From assembly GCA_963678675.1 (NCBI GenBank), contig OY783193.1, positions 21,879,309 to 21,943,308 of the forward strand: a stretch of 64,000 bases of DNA. The letters are read 5' to 3'. The notes beneath the pieces are model-generated. The model saw only the letters and a program-made list of their open reading frames with translations, searched no databases and was not told the DNA's origin. The DNA is from Xiphydria camelus. Its lineage: Eukaryota > Arthropoda > Insecta > Hymenoptera > Xiphydriidae. Positions 1 through 9,397 of this stretch are shown here, piece after piece. Both the position numbers and the translations under genes were made by a program. The first letter of the stretch is position 1, and each line of letters starts with the position of its first letter.

Positions 1-251
1 GATTCAGAGTCGCCACATTTATGAATTCAGTAGCGTATGTACAATGATATACGTGGGCCTAGATTTAATTTTTCCTATTTTAATAACAATGGACTACAAT
101 TCTCCCACACGGTGGCAACAGGGTTCAAGCGTAAACCGACCGCAAAATTCAAATATTTTTTTCTACGCACATCAACACAGGATGTCTGTGATGTTTCAGT
201 AAGCTGTTGTATCGACTGGATCATGTAGTTATACGTTTTTATATCTAGAAA

Positions 252-454
252 TTACTAAAATCTCATAAATATGTAGACCAAACATATACGTAAATATCAC
301 GCAACTCATAGCTTTTCCATATACGTATATATTTAGGTGAAGTATATACGTATGTAGTACGTATATAGTGAGTAGATGTATATATTTGATACTGATATAC
401 ATTTATCTGTAAATTATATGTATATGGAACGTAAATTTACGTCTACGAAGTTAC
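252..454. repeat. 199-bp satellite, first monomer
   Basis: A tandem repeat of exactly 199 bp starts here with TTACTAAAAT and is rich in ATATACGTA and TACGTATATA motifs. Monomer 1 runs 252-450. Monomer 2 starts at 451 and is cut after four bases by the copia insertion. It resumes at 3358, is cut again at 3431 by the large palindrome, and finishes at 12338-12458. Adding the pieces gives 199 bp again. A third, more decayed monomer follows to about 12650. Bases 1-251 show nothing I recognise. Confidence 0.8.
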
Positions 455-600
455 TGTTAAAGTTATACGTGGCGTATTTTTCCTTATGGTCGATCTCTTC
501 TATCACAAACGAAAAAGACGGCCAGGTTGTCGGAGGAGAAACAAAGGAGTTTACCTTTATTGAAACACGACTACACTCTATCACGTATCAGACTCGACTG
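455..600 (-). repeat. copia 3' LTR, truncated
   Basis: These 146 bp match 3090-3235 base for base as far as I can read. The match stops at the sequence CGACTG, after which the integrase-end coding sequence begins directly. The part of the LTR that would be its 5' (U3) side is missing. Confidence 0.88.
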
Positions 601-2944
601 GTTGCTCGTTCTCCGTCTCCTCTATACAGTCCTCCTCGTCGCTTGTTTCTCTTGAACATGCCTGTTCGTCGACGCTGTTCCGAAAGATGACATTTCTCGA
701 CACTGCTACCTTCTTCGTATCTGGGTTATAGACTCGATAATTCGTCGATTCACGGTCGTAACCTACGAGAATTACTTTCTCCGCTCTTGGCTCGAATTTT
801 GTCGAAAACTGTTTAGGCACGTGCTTGTAGCACTTCTCACCGAAAGCTCGCACGTGTCCCAAGTCTGGCTTCTTCCCGGTCCAGGTCTCGTATGGCGTTT
901 TGATGCTGCCTTCTTCAGTCCACGATACTCGATTCAGTAAATACACTGCGGTGTTTACTGCTTCCGCCCAGAATGGAACTTCCATTTGTTTCGCGTTCAT
1001 CATTGTACGCGCACACTCCACTATCGTGCGGTTATCCCGCTCGGCTTTCCCATTTTGTTCGGGAGTGTACGGCGCTGTTGTCTCGTGTCTGATCCCTCTT
1101 GACTGCATGTACTGTCTCATTGGCTCGTTGCAATATTCGCGACCGTTGTCCGTTCTGAGAGTCCTCATAGCGCGCCCGAATTTGTTTGCCACCTCTCGCT
1201 CGACGACCTTGAAGCTTTCGAACACATCGGACTTGTATTTTAAAAAGAACACTTGTCTGTATCCGGAAGCGTCGTCCTTGAACGTGACAAAGTATCTCGC
1301 CCCACCGATTGACTCCTGTGACATCGGTCCACACACGTCACTATGAAAGAATTCTCCCGGTTCGCGACTCACGCGCTCAGCACCCTTCTGGAACGCCAGC
1401 CTATGAGTTTTCCCCATTGCACACGCGTCACAGAAAAAGTCACATTTGTCTTTCACTTTCACTCCGTTTATCGCGCCGCTCGACACTAACACAGACAACG
1501 CTCGTTTATTCAAGTGTCCGAGCCTTTCATGCCAACATTTCAAGCTCGTTGTTGACAAGTTTGCCTCATTTGCGCACTGTGGAACGCTTGAACGGAATAA
1601 TAATCTACAGATTCCGTTCGACTGCTTCACTCCAGTCGCGAGAATCTCGTTGCCTCGATTTATTACTACGCCGTCCTCTTTGAACGCGACCGAATATCCG
1701 CGCTCTGTGCACACTCCCACTGAGAACAAATTTTTCCTCACGCTCGGGACATACAGCACGTTTTCAATTCGGGCTTCGCTCCACACGTTGTCGATTAGTC
1801 GATCCACGATTACGGTTCCTTCGCCGGTCACCTCACACTCTCCGTTATCGCCGAGCAGTATTTTTTCACCATCCCTTCTCGGATTAAACTCGGCGAACCA
1901 CTCTCTCTTGAACGTGATGTGTCTGGAACACCCGCTGTCGATATACCAGACGTCGCTCTGATCGACCTCGAGTATCGCTCGTCGCTGCGCACTGTCTGCT
2001 CTGCTGTACCGACCGTGTTCCCGTTGACCTTTGAACTCGCACGCCTCCCAACTCGTTGCTACGAAGGCTACCTGTTGTGACCCGCTTCCGTCCCGGTCAC
2101 TTTTCCTTTGTTTCCGCTCAGGGCACTCGCGCGCGAAATGTCCTTTCTTCTGACAGACGAAGCATTCGATATCCATTTTGTCTCTCTTCTTTCCTTTGGG
2201 TTCTCCTTTCGATGTTGAACTTCCCGTGGGCTTCGAGATGCTCATTGCCGCAAAAGCCGTTACCTCTCCTTCGTCGGCTTTCAATCGGCTTTCCTCTCTA
2301 ATTAGACGTTCTTGTAGATGGTCGAGTGTTTGTCTGTCAGGCTCGACGCTTTCCCACGCAGTTTGAAAAGTCGAGAACTTCGTCGTTAAGCTTGCCAGCA
2401 CCTTCGCCATTACCGTGACGTCCGACATTTTCTCTCCTAGATCGGAGAGTTGCGACGCCATGTTTTGCACTTTGGCCATGTGCTGTACCACGGTGTCTGT
2501 TGGGCCCATGCGATACTCGTGAAACTTTTGAGTCAGCATTAGTCTGTTTGACGCCGACTTTTGCGCGAAAATTCTCCCCAGTCTGTCCCACATCTCCTTC
2601 GCAGTAGTGCAGACCAACAAAGGTTCGAGTTGAGCGTATTCCATGGACGATGAGATAAAGAACATGGCCTTCGCGTTGTCCTTGATCCACGTTTTTCCTC
2701 GTGCTGACTGTACATCTTCCGGCTTCGCTCGATCGCCGTTGACCACGTCTAACACCTCGTTCGCCACAAATATTTGCGTCAACTGGAATTTCCAGCCGAG
2801 AAAGTTCTTTCCGTCGAACTTTTGTACCGACTTGGCTGACAGAGTACCCGACATTTTTCCGTCGTTCGCGTCCCTTGACTCGTTCGCGAAGCTCGACAGG
2901 AAGAAACCGTTACGCGCACAAGATGGCTGCCTCCACGCGGCCAC
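581..2944 (-). CDS. copia Gag-protease-integrase polyprotein, RT missing
   Basis: The open frame is 787 codons. The likely real start is Met31 (2854), because residues 1-30 are encoded in the leader with its 74-bp duplication and residue 31 begins a typical copia Gag start. Visible in order: a Gag region about 31-250; a CCHC knuckle at 261-274 (CFVCQKKGHFAREC); the aspartic protease DSG at 336-338; the pre-integrase motif WHERLGH at 471-477; and an integrase core with Asp536, Asp599 and Glu635. The frame ends about 150 residues after the core and its last codons lie in the truncated LTR. The RT and RNase H modules expected next are absent. Gag, protease and integrase show no stop, so the deletion may be recent or the product may still be made. 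Assignment is sure; activity is unknown. Confidence 0.9.
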   Translation of the reverse strand: MAAWRQPSCARNGFFLSSFANESRDANDGKMSGTLSAKSVQKFDGKNFLGWKFQLTQIFVANEVLDVVNGDRAKPEDVQSARGKTWIKDNAKAMFFISSSMEYAQLEPLLVCTTAKEMWDRLGRIFAQKSASNRLMLTQKFHEYRMGPTDTVVQHMAKVQNMASQLSDLGEKMSDVTVMAKVLASLTTKFSTFQTAWESVEPDRQTLDHLQERLIREESRLKADEGEVTAFAAMSISKPTGSSTSKGEPKGKKRDKMDIECFVCQKKGHFARECPERKQRKSDRDGSGSQQVAFVATSWEACEFKGQREHGRYSRADSAQRRAILEVDQSDVWYIDSGCSRHITFKREWFAEFNPRRDGEKILLGDNGECEVTGEGTVIVDRLIDNVWSEARIENVLYVPSVRKNLFSVGVCTERGYSVAFKEDGVVINRGNEILATGVKQSNGICRLLFRSSVPQCANEANLSTTSLKCWHERLGHLNKRALSVLVSSGAINGVKVKDKCDFFCDACAMGKTHRLAFQKGAERVSREPGEFFHSDVCGPMSQESIGGARYFVTFKDDASGYRQVFFLKYKSDVFESFKVVEREVANKFGRAMRTLRTDNGREYCNEPMRQYMQSRGIRHETTAPYTPEQNGKAERDNRTIVECARTMMNAKQMEVPFWAEAVNTAVYLLNRVSWTEEGSIKTPYETWTGKKPDLGHVRAFGEKCYKHVPKQFSTKFEPRAEKVILVGYDRESTNYRVYNPDTKKVAVSRNVIFRNSVDEQACSRETSDEEDCIEETENEQPVESDT

Positions 2945-3036
2945 GCGACGCGTTCTTTTATTCGTTCACGAGCACACGAACCGTTACGCGCACAAAATGG
3001 CTGCCTCCACGCGGCCACGCGACGCGTTCTTTGATT
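2907..3036. repeat. 74-bp tandem duplication in copia leader
   Basis: A block beginning CCGTTACGCGCACAA at 2907 is repeated at 2981 with very few changes (GATGG versus AATGG, TTTATTC versus TTGATTC). It lies between the primer-binding site and Met31 and creates the extra upstream ATG at 2944. Confidence 0.8.
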
Positions 3037-3075
3037 CTTGCCTCCGCTCAACCTTCCTCGAAAAATACTACGCAC

Positions 3076-3089
3076 CTGGGCCCATAACC
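3076..3089 (-). other. copia primer-binding site
   Basis: Immediately inside the 5' LTR the minus strand reads GGTTATGGGCCCAG. This looks like the primer site of insect copia elements, which use a fragment of initiator tRNA-Met. The position, directly abutting the LTR end, supports the call. The tRNA match comes from memory of the family and was not computed. Confidence 0.65.
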
Positions 3090-3352
3090 TGTTAAAGTTA
3101 TACGTGGCGTATTTTTCCTTATGGTCGATCTCTTCTATCACAAACGAAAAAGACGGCCAGGTTGTCGGAGGAGAAACAAAGGAGTTTACCTTTATTGAAA
3201 CACGACTACACTCTATCACGTATCAGACTCGACTGACCCACGCCGGGCACGCAGGCCGGCGCGTTGTAAGCACTCGTGTGGCGCGTCGAGCGCACTTGTG
3301 CGGCGCGCATGCGCACCGCGGAGCAATATGTGAGGCTGTGCTTACTTCAACA
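3090..3352 (-). repeat. copia 5' LTR, full length
   Basis: 263 bp with outer ends TG and CA. It holds the complete version of the LTR found truncated at 455-600. On the minus strand it precedes the primer-binding site and the Gag frame, so it carries the promoter for this element. Confidence 0.88.
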
Positions 3353-3357
3353 GTTAC

Positions 3358-3431
3358 TAAAATTACATAAATGTATAGACCAAACATATACGTACATGGC
3401 ATGTAACCCATAGCTTTTCCATATACGTATA
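3358..3431. repeat. satellite monomer 2, middle piece
   Basis: These 74 bp continue the monomer interrupted at 454 and match 256-330. They stop at the TA (3430-3431) that is duplicated around the 8.9-kb palindrome. Confidence 0.75.
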
Positions 3432-3643
3432 CCGTATGTCCAATGGCTAGTCGAGCAGGTGCTGTAACCTGAATTTTCCTGAACCTTGACTTCGGCAGTG
3501 TTTTAGTTAGAGTTGGATTTGGAAGATGGCGCTGCGTAGGAGCGAAATGTTTGAAATGTCTAACTTCCCGATAGGTAAAAGCGGGAGGTAGATAAGTGCG
3601 GGAGATCGAAGTGTGTAACCTCAAAATTGTGACTGTTGGAATA

Positions 3644-3861
3644 ATGGTGAGTAATTGTTTGAAACGGTAAGACATAATAAAAATCGGGTTTCTTTTCGAT
3701 GTTCAACCAAATAAGACGACTGTATTTAATTGCAGAGAGAAACCGATGCGACTGGCAAAGTGCGAAAGAAAAGTGCAGTGACGCCGAAAAATTATGTGGA
3801 AGACAGTGACGAACAGCAGCAGCAGCTGGTCGACACTGCTCAACTCCGCACCAGCTCCTGA
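3644..3861 (+). CDS. Possible captured two-exon mini-gene (42 aa), repeated inverted at 11906-12123
   Basis: An ATG at 3644-3646 is followed at once by a splice donor (GTGAGT, 3647). A pyrimidine-rich acceptor ends at 3735 (TTTAATTGCAG). Joined, the frame is Met plus 41 codons and stops at 3859-3861. It is charged, with an acidic stretch followed by four Gln. A second frame (3862-4068) is rich in Arg-Ser, Lys and Ser, as in RS-type or nucleic-acid-binding tails, and may be the frameshifted continuation. A similar leader and intron occur at 63820-63911 in another family member, so the intron is old. I do not recognise the protein. It could be a remnant of the family's own transposase gene or a captured host exon. 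Low confidence as a real gene. Confidence 0.3.
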
Positions 3862-6064
3862 ATGATATCTCGCCGATCGCGATATGCGGCCGCTCCTGTG
3901 GACCACGATTCCAGACACTCGAGTCGTAGTCGCAGCAAGGACAGCAGCAGCAGCGTCAACGGCAGGGGCACTGTTGGAAAGCGAAGGCAATCCAAGACCG
4001 ACTCGGATAGCTGTAAGAGAAAGACGCATCGGTGGAAACATAAAATATCGAAGCAAGACTTGCAATGAGAGTGTGGTAAGAGGAGGAAGGAAAATGACAG
4101 AGACGAGGCGACGAGACGAAGGAGGAAGTCGTCACCACAAAGGGTTCCTGAACCGGTACCAGTACTAGCAACGTGCGAAGAGTTCAAGAGACCAGGCCGT
4201 CTACACCCAGTTGCAGATCATGCCGAGTTCCTGTGACACCCGACAGCGGCATCACATCAGGAGTGTGAATGGTGGAGAAGAACGGGAGCCTCACTGAAAA
4301 AGGAAGGAGCAGTGTTGGCGGTGGCAGTGACAGCCCAGATCATGAGCAAAGGCTGAAGAACCTTGAGCGTTTCGGATAAAAAGTGGACGTAACTCGAAGG
4401 AGTTATCGTAATCGATTTACGCCGACACTGGTGCTGCAGCCAATCTCGATCACAATGGATTCTTCCAACTGGAGGCGGTTTCTGTATCACTCGTCGCCAT
4501 TGATCCTTTCCCTCTTAATCCTTGTACGTAATGGATCTGTGATTCTTTGAAGCATATTTTTATAAAATTAAGTTTGATTCGAAACCCATCCAGCCTTCCT
4601 ATTGTAACACTCTCGTAACAATACGGTCCGATTATTTTATACTCCTAAGGTTTTATCAGCTTTACGCGTTATTCCTCGAATGCACGCGCCCACGTCTATC
4701 TAGGACCACGATTCAACGCGAGTAATACACGCAAGGACACAGAAATATTAGACAGAATAGCAAAAGAAACCAATATCCGTTCGTAAGATTTTCTAGGGAT
4801 GTTGATTGGTTTTTTTTATTCGCCTTTGCTGTAGAATGCTCATTGATCAAACGTTATGTGTGCGGATTGTTTCGCGGAAAGAGTGAAATAATTGGTTAAA
4901 AAAAAATAAATAAGCCACCCTCCATAATAATAGGTAGATGGATTATTAAACTTTCCATTCTCGTTTTGAACGCCGACAATTATTGAATTCTGTCCCTCGA
5001 GTGGAAATTCCCGCGGGCCCATTTCCTTAAATGCAAACTACATTAATCGCTCCTACGAATAGGACATGCGGTATACTGGGCAAAGAAGAGAAAAGAAAAG
5101 AAGCGTTCTAATGGAATGGGATTTGTAATGACCAGACAGTGATCGATAGATATGACTTATTTGCCAAATATGCTTTGTGTAGCACTACTGCGACCATTTT
5201 CGTTATTTAACCTTCCATTTATACATTTTTACTGATGGATTATTAATAAATTAATTAATGAAAGTGACTCTACTGGCTTGTGCTACTTTTCGTCCCGTAT
5301 CTCCTTCCGCAAGATATTCGGATAAATGTACCCCTTCGATCTTCAAGAGTTTGGTTGGAATAAGCAAGACGGATAGTGGACAGAGTCTAGGCATTAGGAG
5401 GCATACAAGATGTCACAATCAGTGGGACAGGATTTCGTGTAATCATGATTTATTAGAATTTCTTCATTCATAAAATTAGCTCCCGCAGGGGAAGTACATT
5501 TTGTAGTGTAAACTATGAGATGGATGTATCTCATCTAGAGCTACTAAGTATCAATTGAACACAGATTTGTTTATACAGAAACGATTACTATCCACTTAGT
5601 TTTTCAAATGCCCCCGCGATCGAATCAATTAAAAATAACGTTCAAGATCCACGACACGATGATTTCTACACCGACATTTGCGGGAACGACTCGTAATATC
5701 TTATATCAAGGCAACTACATCGCGACTTTCTGTTCCGCGAAAGGCTTCGCTTCCTGAAAAAATGTTACGTTCAATCGTCGTCGTCGTCTCCCAGTCCCAG
5801 GCCTTCGACAGATATCGGTCGCAGACAATGCACCACCGCTGGGAGGGGGGAGGGGGGGTCGGCTGAACGAGCAGCAGGGCGAGGCGGAGGTGACGGTTTC
5901 TCTGTGTGTGTGTGTGTGGGGGGTGGGGGGATTAGTACCTCCCTCACATTTCTCTGGAAAATTATAATAAAATACATATTATAAATAACCGCGTCTCCTT
6001 ACTCTCCTCCGTCGTTCCTCGTCGCTCGTCTTCCTTTTGAAGGTGACTTGCAAGGAAACCGTTT
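3862..6064. other. Arm interior without a recognisable gene
   Basis: Only short frames occur. Up to about 4500 the sequence has a purine-rich, codon-like texture (Arg, Ser and Glu codons) that looks like decayed coding sequence continuing from 3862-4068. From 4550 it becomes AT-rich. Around 5062-5073 GGACATGCGG then TA resembles a family terminus. A run of TG repeats lies at 5901-5918 next to a G run. Everything is mirrored in 9703-11905. Confidence 0.5.
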
Positions 6065-6169
6065 CAGGTGTACCTCGCCGATTCCGTTCGTTCTGTTATT
6101 ATGTTATTCGACATCAAGATCTAAGAGAGATACGTATTTCTCTTCTCTGCGGATAAAATTTCTCCGCAG

Positions 6170-6430
6170 GGTCCACAGATAAAAAAATACGGGTCTATTA
6201 CATTTTGATATAGAATAACAATATCAGAATGAACGAAGTCGGCGAGGTACACCGGAGACAGTAACTGTGTTAAATAAGTTTGTAGGTGATTGTACTAATT
6301 GTATGCCAATTGTTAGCTACTCCAGTGTGGAGTATTACCAGGAGATGCCACGTGGAGGCCAATTGACACGTTACACGAATTTCGTACGACCTTTTTATCA
6401 ATTTCTAAGGTTTACGAATTTCGTTTAACT
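6170..6430 (+). repeat. Inner foldback, left terminal repeat
   Basis: This region pairs with the reverse complement of 8430-8695. It contains GGCGAGGTACACC, which has the look of a mariner-type terminus (CAGGTGTACC on the other strand), then a stretch shared in inverted form just inside. Matching is clear but noticeably diverged, unlike the outer arms. Confidence 0.65.
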
Positions 6431-6522
6431 TGATCTCCCACCCTACCGCCCTCGCTGCGTGCGACTCCGAAGGTCGAATGGTGTTGGGGCTTAGAGGGTA
6501 GTGGGTCTCGTCCAGCACGTTC

Positions 6523-7584
6523 TCACAGCAGGTGCTCTATGTGCCCTCCTCTGATTTCCTCTTGGCATTGCAGTCGTATGCGCTTCTCCAAGTTCTCTTG
6601 CGTATTCCGCAACATATTCCGGGGAATGGCGGCACATTCTTCTTCAATCAACCTTTTCAGGTGATCGACGCTCTCAATTCGCCGCCCATTATAAATTTGC
6701 ATTTTCAGGTAACCCCACAAAAAAAAATCCAGTGGAGTAAGGTCGGGCGATCGAGGTGGCCACTCCGTTGGTGCTCTTAACCCGATCCAACGAGCTTCGC
6801 CAAAGATATCATTCAACAGTTCAGTAACTCGGTGACTTGAATGTGCCGGTGCGCCATCGTGCTGGAAAATGACCTCCTCATCTTCGATCACTTCAAGTAT
6901 GGCTGGCAGTATTCGGTGCTCCAAAAGGTCGAAATAGGATTGAGCATTCAAATTCCCGTCGATAAAGATAGGACCAACAATTTTCTCGCCTAAGATCCCC
7001 GCCCACACGTTCACCTTCTCCTTATTCTGCACATTTTGTTCGCGAAGAATATGGGGATTTCTAGCGCACCAATATCTGTGAAAGTGTGACCGTACTTCAC
7101 CATTCACAAAAAAAGTGCACTCATCTGTGAAACAGACACTTCGTAGTACATCGGGTTGTTGGTCCATCCGTTCTAGCATTGTTCGGCAAAACGCCAATCT
7201 TCTTTGGCGATCACCGCGATGAGGTAACGCTTGGTGCGTCTGTCCTTTATAATTTCTCAGTTTATTTAGTCGCAGGACTCGGTGCACAGTGGACCTGGGA
7301 ATCCCTGTTTGTCGCGATATCCCTCTAATTGACTGTTTTATATTGTTTTCCACGAGTTGAAGAATGGTTCCTTCAACAACCGGATCTACTTTCGGGCGTC
7401 CTGGATTAATTAGATTGACGGTCGACCCCGTCCTTTGAAATTTTCGTAATATCACTGATACCGTTGAAGTACTCAATGGGCACTCTGGGTGTCTCTCCCG
7501 GAATATGCGTACCACTTCGCGGTGTGATAATTGCGCCGCCAGCATCACTATCTCTGCCTTTTCGGCTTCGCTATAGCGTCTCAT
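6523..7584 (-). CDS. IS630-Tc1-mariner transposase, DD37D type, intact
   Basis: The single-exon frame is 353 codons from an ATG to a stop. It would catalyse cut-and-paste DNA transposition at TA sites. Residues 1-110 form the DNA-binding part, with two helix-turn-helix regions and a GRPK motif at 62-65. The catalytic triad is visible: Asp154 (CFTDECTFF), Asp243 (FQHDGAPAHS) and Asp281 (WPPRSPDLTPLDFFLWG). There are 37 residues between the second and third, so DD37D. The length fits the superfamily. It lies in the unique centre of the large palindrome, with diverged inverted repeats on both sides (6170-6430 and 8430-8695). A decayed copy of its C-terminal half lies inverted at 8042-8340. It is the best candidate for a functional transposase inside the palindrome, but I cannot show that it acts on the CCGTATGTCC ends. 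Confidence 0.88.
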   Translation of the reverse strand: MRRYSEAEKAEIVMLAAQLSHREVVRIFRERHPECPLSTSTVSVILRKFQRTGSTVNLINPGRPKVDPVVEGTILQLVENNIKQSIRGISRQTGIPRSTVHRVLRLNKLRNYKGQTHQALPHRGDRQRRLAFCRTMLERMDQQPDVLRSVCFTDECTFFVNGEVRSHFHRYWCARNPHILREQNVQNKEKVNVWAGILGEKIVGPIFIDGNLNAQSYFDLLEHRILPAILEVIEDEEVIFQHDGAPAHSSHRVTELLNDIFGEARWIGLRAPTEWPPRSPDLTPLDFFLWGYLKMQIYNGRRIESVDHLKRLIEEECAAIPRNMLRNTQENLEKRIRLQCQEEIRGGHIEHLL

Positions 7585-8041
7585 TGTTTGTCAGTCACTG
7601 ACGCGATTACACTGCACTAATGATGCACAAAAAGTAGATGCTGTTTTGTCACACACACGTTTTAATTTTTCTTCCTCGCTCACTGCGATCCTCGAACGTA
7701 CTGAACTTCTGTTCTGGTCCAGCAGCACCTTCTTCTCCCTTTTTCCTCTCCTTACGAGTTCCTCGGTATTATCTCAATGTTTATGCCCAACTCTCAGTAT
7801 CGATACGGGAATGCTCGAAAACTCCTTTTGCCACTTGAGTTCGCTAAGATGACCTGTCTTCACCTACGACTCAGATTTACGACAGTGGAGCTCTTCTCTA
7901 CACGGCACTTAAACTCTGTACCGGCATTGATTTGAAACATTTACTCTTTACTGTATCTGTGAAAGAATTGCAATTTCGCTACTTATTAATTGTGGAGGAA
8001 AAAACGGCTACTTTTTGTGACTCATTAGTGCAGCATAAGTG
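7585..8041. other. No recognisable feature
   Basis: The upstream side of the transposase. Only short frames are present and I see no conserved motif. It presumably contains the transposase promoter. Confidence 0.5.
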
Positions 8042-8340
8042 CGTCGCTGAACTTTTAAATGATGTTTTCGGCGAAAACTACTGGATTCGCAAGAGCGCTA
8101 ACGGAGTGACCGCCTCGACCGCCCGATCTTACTCCGCTGGATTTGTTTCTGTGGGGGTATTTGAAAATAAAAATCTTTAATGGGCGGTGAATCGGGAACA
8201 TCAATCACCTGAAAATACTGATCCGGGAAGAATGTGCCGCGATTCCTTCGTATGTACTCCGTAATACGCAGAAGTTGATGAGGCGTATGCGGATGCAGTG
8301 TGGAGGAAATCGGAGGAGGGCATACAGAGCACTTGCTGTA
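8042..8340 (+). pseudogene. Decayed second copy of the mariner transposase C-terminus
   Basis: The plus strand encodes a block (ELLNDVFGENYWI) matching residues 255-268 of the intact transposase (ELLNDIFGEARWI). Broken frames after it match the WPPRSPDLTPLDFF region and the C-terminal tail. Several frameshifts and stops are present. It is the inverted partner of about 6530-6830 and much more diverged than the outer arms. Confidence 0.7.
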
Positions 8341-8429
8341 GCACGTGCCTTCCGCACGAGACCCACTGCCCTCTAATACCAACAACATTCGGCCTTCCGA
8401 GTCGCACGCGGCGAGGGCGGTAGGGTGGG

Positions 8430-8695
8430 AGGTCCAGTTACATGGAATTCGTAAAACCTCAGAAATTGATAAAGAGGTCGTACGAAATTCGCGTGAAGTG
8501 TCAATTGGCCTTCACGTGGCATCTTCTGGTAATACTCCACACTAAAGTACCTAACAATTGACATACAATTAGTACAATCACCTATAAACTTACCTAGCAA
8601 GGTTACTGTCTCTCAGGTGTACCTTGCTAATTTCGTTCATTCTGATATTATTCTAAATCAAAATCTTAGAGATACCCTTTTTTTTATCTGCGGAA
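8430..8695 (-). repeat. Inner foldback, right terminal repeat
   Basis: Reverse complement of 6170-6430 with many mismatches. It carries CAGGTGTACC near 8615-8624. The two repeats enclose both the intact and the decayed transposase copies. Confidence 0.65.
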
Positions 8696-8849
8696 AAGCA
8701 TTTCAAGGGAGTTAAATCAACCCTCCAAGTGTAAGCAACAATTCAGAGTAGGGTTCAAAGATTCCTGGTATTTCTAGCCACGCGCTGGGATTGACTCGGG
8801 TGCCAAGCGTACGCGATGAAGGCCGAGGATCGACTTTTCAAGTTACATA

Positions 8850-8907
8850 TTTTCTCTCGGACCCTTGAGCTGAGATATCTCAGCTCAAGGGCCCGAGAGA
8901 AAATATT
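8850..8907. repeat. Near-perfect 58-bp palindrome
   Basis: The sequence reads the same on both strands about a centre at GAGATATCTC, with one or two mismatches. It could form a cruciform or hairpin. It lies just outside the MITE at 8920 and has no partner in the left half of the large palindrome. Confidence 0.75.
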
Positions 8908-8919
8908 AGGACCCCCTTA

Positions 8920-9136
8920 AGGTCGAAGCACACTTAGGCGAAGGGAAGCGCCGCGACGCGCCACGAAGCGAAGCTACCAATTTATAGGTATTTCACATTG
9001 CTTCTTACGATGTATTCGCGGCGCTTCTATTCGCTTCGCTTCGCTGAAGTGTACGTTAACTTCTAAAAAGCAATGAAATTATAAAATGGTAGCTTCGTTT
9101 CGCGGCACTTCGCTTCGCCTAAGTGTGCTTCGACTT
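8920..9136. mobile_element. Harbinger-type MITE, 217 bp, TTA target duplication
   Basis: The ends are AGGTCGAAGCACACTTAG and its near inverse, flanked by TTA on both sides (8917-8919 and 9137-9139). The subterminal parts are rich in GCGAAGCGAAGC repeats in both orientations. It has no coding capacity. Confidence 0.7.
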
Positions 9137-9211
9137 TTAGCCCTCTGCACTCTATGGCTGTTGTAGTGTTTGTGTCCTCTGACGCCAGGCCATCAAATAT
9201 TCCCCACAAAA

Positions 9212-9370
9212 GTTGACAGCTCCTACGAGTGATTTCTGGTTCTAATTACCCTTATGAGATGTTATAAATTTCATTTTTTATGTACATTATTATCAACTTG
9301 GTTGTGTTTAAAAATATCAATTGCAATTAGGTATGTAACAACCAGAAATCACTCCGACGAGCTGTCAGCT
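9212..9370. repeat. Short inverted-repeat element
   Basis: ACAGCTC...GAGTGATTTCTGGTT on the left pairs with AACCAGAAATCACT...GAGCTGT on the right, with arms of about 35 bp and an AT-rich middle. Probably a MITE. I could not fix a target duplication. Confidence 0.55.
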
Positions 9371-9397
9371 GTGACGGTTCATTTCACCCCTTACAAC

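Larger units (their letters stand above)
455..3352 (-). mobile_element. Ty1/copia retrotransposon, internally deleted
   Basis: The element reads on the minus strand. It is flanked by a 5-bp target duplication GTTAC (450-454 and 3353-3357) inside a satellite monomer, so both outer ends are precise. Both LTRs have TG/CA-type outer ends. The 5' LTR (3090-3352) is full length at 263 bp. The other LTR keeps only the 146 bp at its outer side (455-600). The internal region carries gag, protease and integrase, but the reverse transcriptase and RNase H that follow integrase in copia elements are absent. One deletion therefore removed RT, RNase H and about 117 bp of the 3' LTR. It cannot be autonomous. 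Confidence 0.9.
3432..6158 (+). repeat. Palindrome left arm (2,727 bp)
   Basis: This is the inverted partner of 9398-12335. The innermost shared block is GGATAAAA (6151-6158) against TTTTATCC (9398-9405). Beyond it the two sides diverge. The arm includes a mini-gene-like leader (3644-3861), a GT-rich microsatellite near 5901-5918, and about 2 kb with no recognisable coding sequence. Confidence 0.85.

Noticed and set aside
1446..1961. 171-codon plus-strand frame opposite the copia ORF
   Set aside because: It is antisense to the clearly conserved copia protease and integrase region, so it is a shadow frame.
3703..4065. Long minus-strand frames in the palindrome arms (3703-4065, 3840-4187 and mirrored 11580-12064)
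   Set aside because: They overlap each other and the more plausible plus-strand leader and exon. They have low-complexity Leu/Ser/Arg content and no recognisable domain, and look like shadows of codon-like sequence on the other strand.
5678..5866. Possible coding frame and its mirror 9901-10089
   Set aside because: Short, ends in a Gly run from a G-rich microsatellite, and shows no motif.
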